Of a stretch of DNA of 64,000 bases, positions 63,094 to 64,000 are shown one piece after another. Below the pieces are notes generated by a model. It made no database searches and had not been told where the DNA came from. It was given only the letters and a program-made list of their open reading frames with translations. Source of the DNA: Gemmatimonadota bacterium (GTDB lineage Bacteria > Latescibacterota > UBA2968 > GCA-2709665); the NCBI GenBank assembly GCA_028877215.1, contig JAPPFJ010000003.1, forward strand, positions 1-64,000, in the 5' to 3' direction. The stretch's first letter is position 1, and each line of letters opens with the position of its first letter. Position numbers and translations under genes: made by a program.

Positions 63094-64000
63094 ATGGTAA
63101 AAGTTGCGGATGCGGTGGTGATCGGGGGCGGTATCATGGGGGCCAGCGCGGCCCACTTTCTCGCAAAAAAGGGTCTGGGTGCCGTCGTGCTCCTGGAAAA
63201 ACGTTCGCTGGCCGCCGTGAGTACGGGACATTCGGCCGCGGTGATCCGCACTTTCTATTCGAACGATCTGACCATCCGGCTGTCCATGAAGGCGTTGGAG
63301 ATGTTCGCGAACGGACCGGAGGCGCTGGGGGGAGATTGCGACTTTCGCAATACGGGCTATATCTGTCTTCTGGGTGAGGAAACCGCCGCCGCCGGCCTGG
63401 CGGTGCTGGAGGCGGAGCAGCGGAATCACACCCGTGCCGTGGAGGTGGAAGCGGATGAGATCGGGGAACTCGTCCCCGGCGTGAACACGGATGGGATCGT
63501 ATCGGGCATCTATGAACCCGCGTCTGGGTACGCGGACCCCGTCCGAACGGTCCGGAACCTGGTGACGCGCGCCGCTGACTGGGGCCTGGCGTGTTACGAG
63601 GGGGTGGGGGCAACGCGGATTCGCATGTCCGGAGATCGTGTGACCGGGGTGGAGACGGACGCGGGCGAAATCCGAACGGATCTGGTGATCAACGCGGCAG
63701 GTCCCTGGGGCCGGCAGATGGGATTGTCCGCTGGCTTGAATTACTCGGTGCGATGGAGCCGGGAGAGCGATCTGGTTCTGCGATTGCCGGAGGGATACGG
63801 GCGGTTTCCCGTGGTTTCCGATCCCAATCTCAGGGTCTATTTTCGTCCCGACGGCGAAAACGGGCTGCTCGCCGGATTGAGCTTTCCCAAAGAGGTGGAG
63901 CCGATGGACGTGGACGCGTACGATCCGGATCTGGATGAGGCCACGCGGCGGCGCATCGAGTCTGGGACCTTCGAACGGGTGCCGGCATTCCGGCGGGGCG
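63094..64000 (+). CDS. FAD-dependent oxidoreductase (DAO family), partial
   Basis: The gene runs off the window end (302 codons seen). AGGAG at 63081-63085 is eight bases before the ATG at 63094 (another ATG at 63088 is in frame). The FAD-binding start ADAVVIGGGIMGASAAHFLA (GxGxxG as GGGIMG) and GVETDAGEIRTDLVINAAGPWG match sarcosine/glycine oxidase-type amine oxidoreductases. It oxidises a secondary amine or related substrate. Confidence 0.9.
   Translation, partial: MVKVADAVVIGGGIMGASAAHFLAKKGLGAVVLLEKRSLAAVSTGHSAAVIRTFYSNDLTIRLSMKALEMFANGPEALGGDCDFRNTGYICLLGEETAAAGLAVLEAEQRNHTRAVEVEADEIGELVPGVNTDGIVSGIYEPASGYADPVRTVRNLVTRAADWGLACYEGVGATRIRMSGDRVTGVETDAGEIRTDLVINAAGPWGRQMGLSAGLNYSVRWSRESDLVLRLPEGYGRFPVVSDPNLRVYFRPDGENGLLAGLSFPKEVEPMDVDAYDPDLDEATRRRIESGTFERVPAFRRG

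Noticed and set aside
1..64000. CRISPR array
   Set aside because: No run of regularly spaced direct repeats was found; the repeats present are dispersed, with different spacing and orientation.

Overview
The window is a chromosomal fragment of a high-GC, Gram-negative-type bacterium (RND metal efflux, lipoproteins, an outer-membrane beta-barrel protein). It looks environmental: many families common in Latescibacterota, Poribacteria and Planctomycetes genomes occur together (DUF6785-like membrane protein, ThuA-like protein, PhyH dioxygenase, oligogalacturonate-lyase-like propeller, heparinase-like protein with VCBS repeats, sugar-phosphate isomerase, DapA-family lyase, orphan TPP enzyme). This placement is a guess from gene content; there is no rRNA here. 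LAYOUT. 0-6 kb: a redoxin/2OG-oxygenase fusion, a polytopic membrane protein, a double GNAT protein, pdxA and a RidA protein. 6.0-24 kb: a visibly AT-richer accessory island with genes almost all on the + strand. It holds a PLD-nuclease/SF2-helicase, a sigma-70 factor fused to a restriction-methylase-type N-terminal domain, an Eco57I-type adenine methyltransferase with the same N-terminal domain, a 1271-residue protein with a possible N-terminal nuclease motif, a small orphan protein, an ABC-ATPase overlapping a PD-(D/E)XK protein, a VapBC scar and a Fic protein. An imperfect inverted repeat of about 0.3 kb (11.2-11.5 and 24.1-24.4 kb) brackets the part from the methylase to Fic. 24.8-36 kb: a propeller lyase-like protein, a ThuA protein, tRNA-Cys and tRNA-Leu with near-identical promoters, a GroES-like protein, DUF502 and DUF4837 proteins, an HhH/beta-barrel protein, a TPR/periplasmic-binding protein and a PhyH dioxygenase behind a palindrome. 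36-45.3 kb: a CusCBA-type metal efflux set behind a strong promoter, then an HMA lipoprotein, ferritin and a two-gene ABC exporter. 45.4-64 kb: a heparinase-like/VCBS fusion, HD hydrolase, LysR, accD, Nudix, mannose-1-phosphate guanylyltransferase, aroQ, a cytidylate-kinase-like protein, a propeller-transglutaminase fusion, an orphan TPP enzyme, a NadD-like protein, a DapA-family lyase, a sugar-phosphate isomerase, a lipoprotein, and a FAD oxidoreductase cut by the window edge. Three dispersed non-coding repeat families (A, B, C; about 160, 170-195 and 340-380 bp, A and B with terminal inverted repeats) occupy many intergenic gaps outside the island. MOST NOTABLE: the sigma-70 fusion at 9328-10941. 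Its first 250 or so residues are clearly homologous to the N-terminus of the methyltransferase encoded downstream, while residues 253-537 form a complete primary-type sigma factor with regions 1.2 to 4.2. It starts two bases after the helicase-nuclease stop codon. This suggests a restriction-like system carrying a dedicated transcription factor that shares a docking or sensing domain with its own methylase. I know of no described defence system with this architecture; its function is inferred, not shown.
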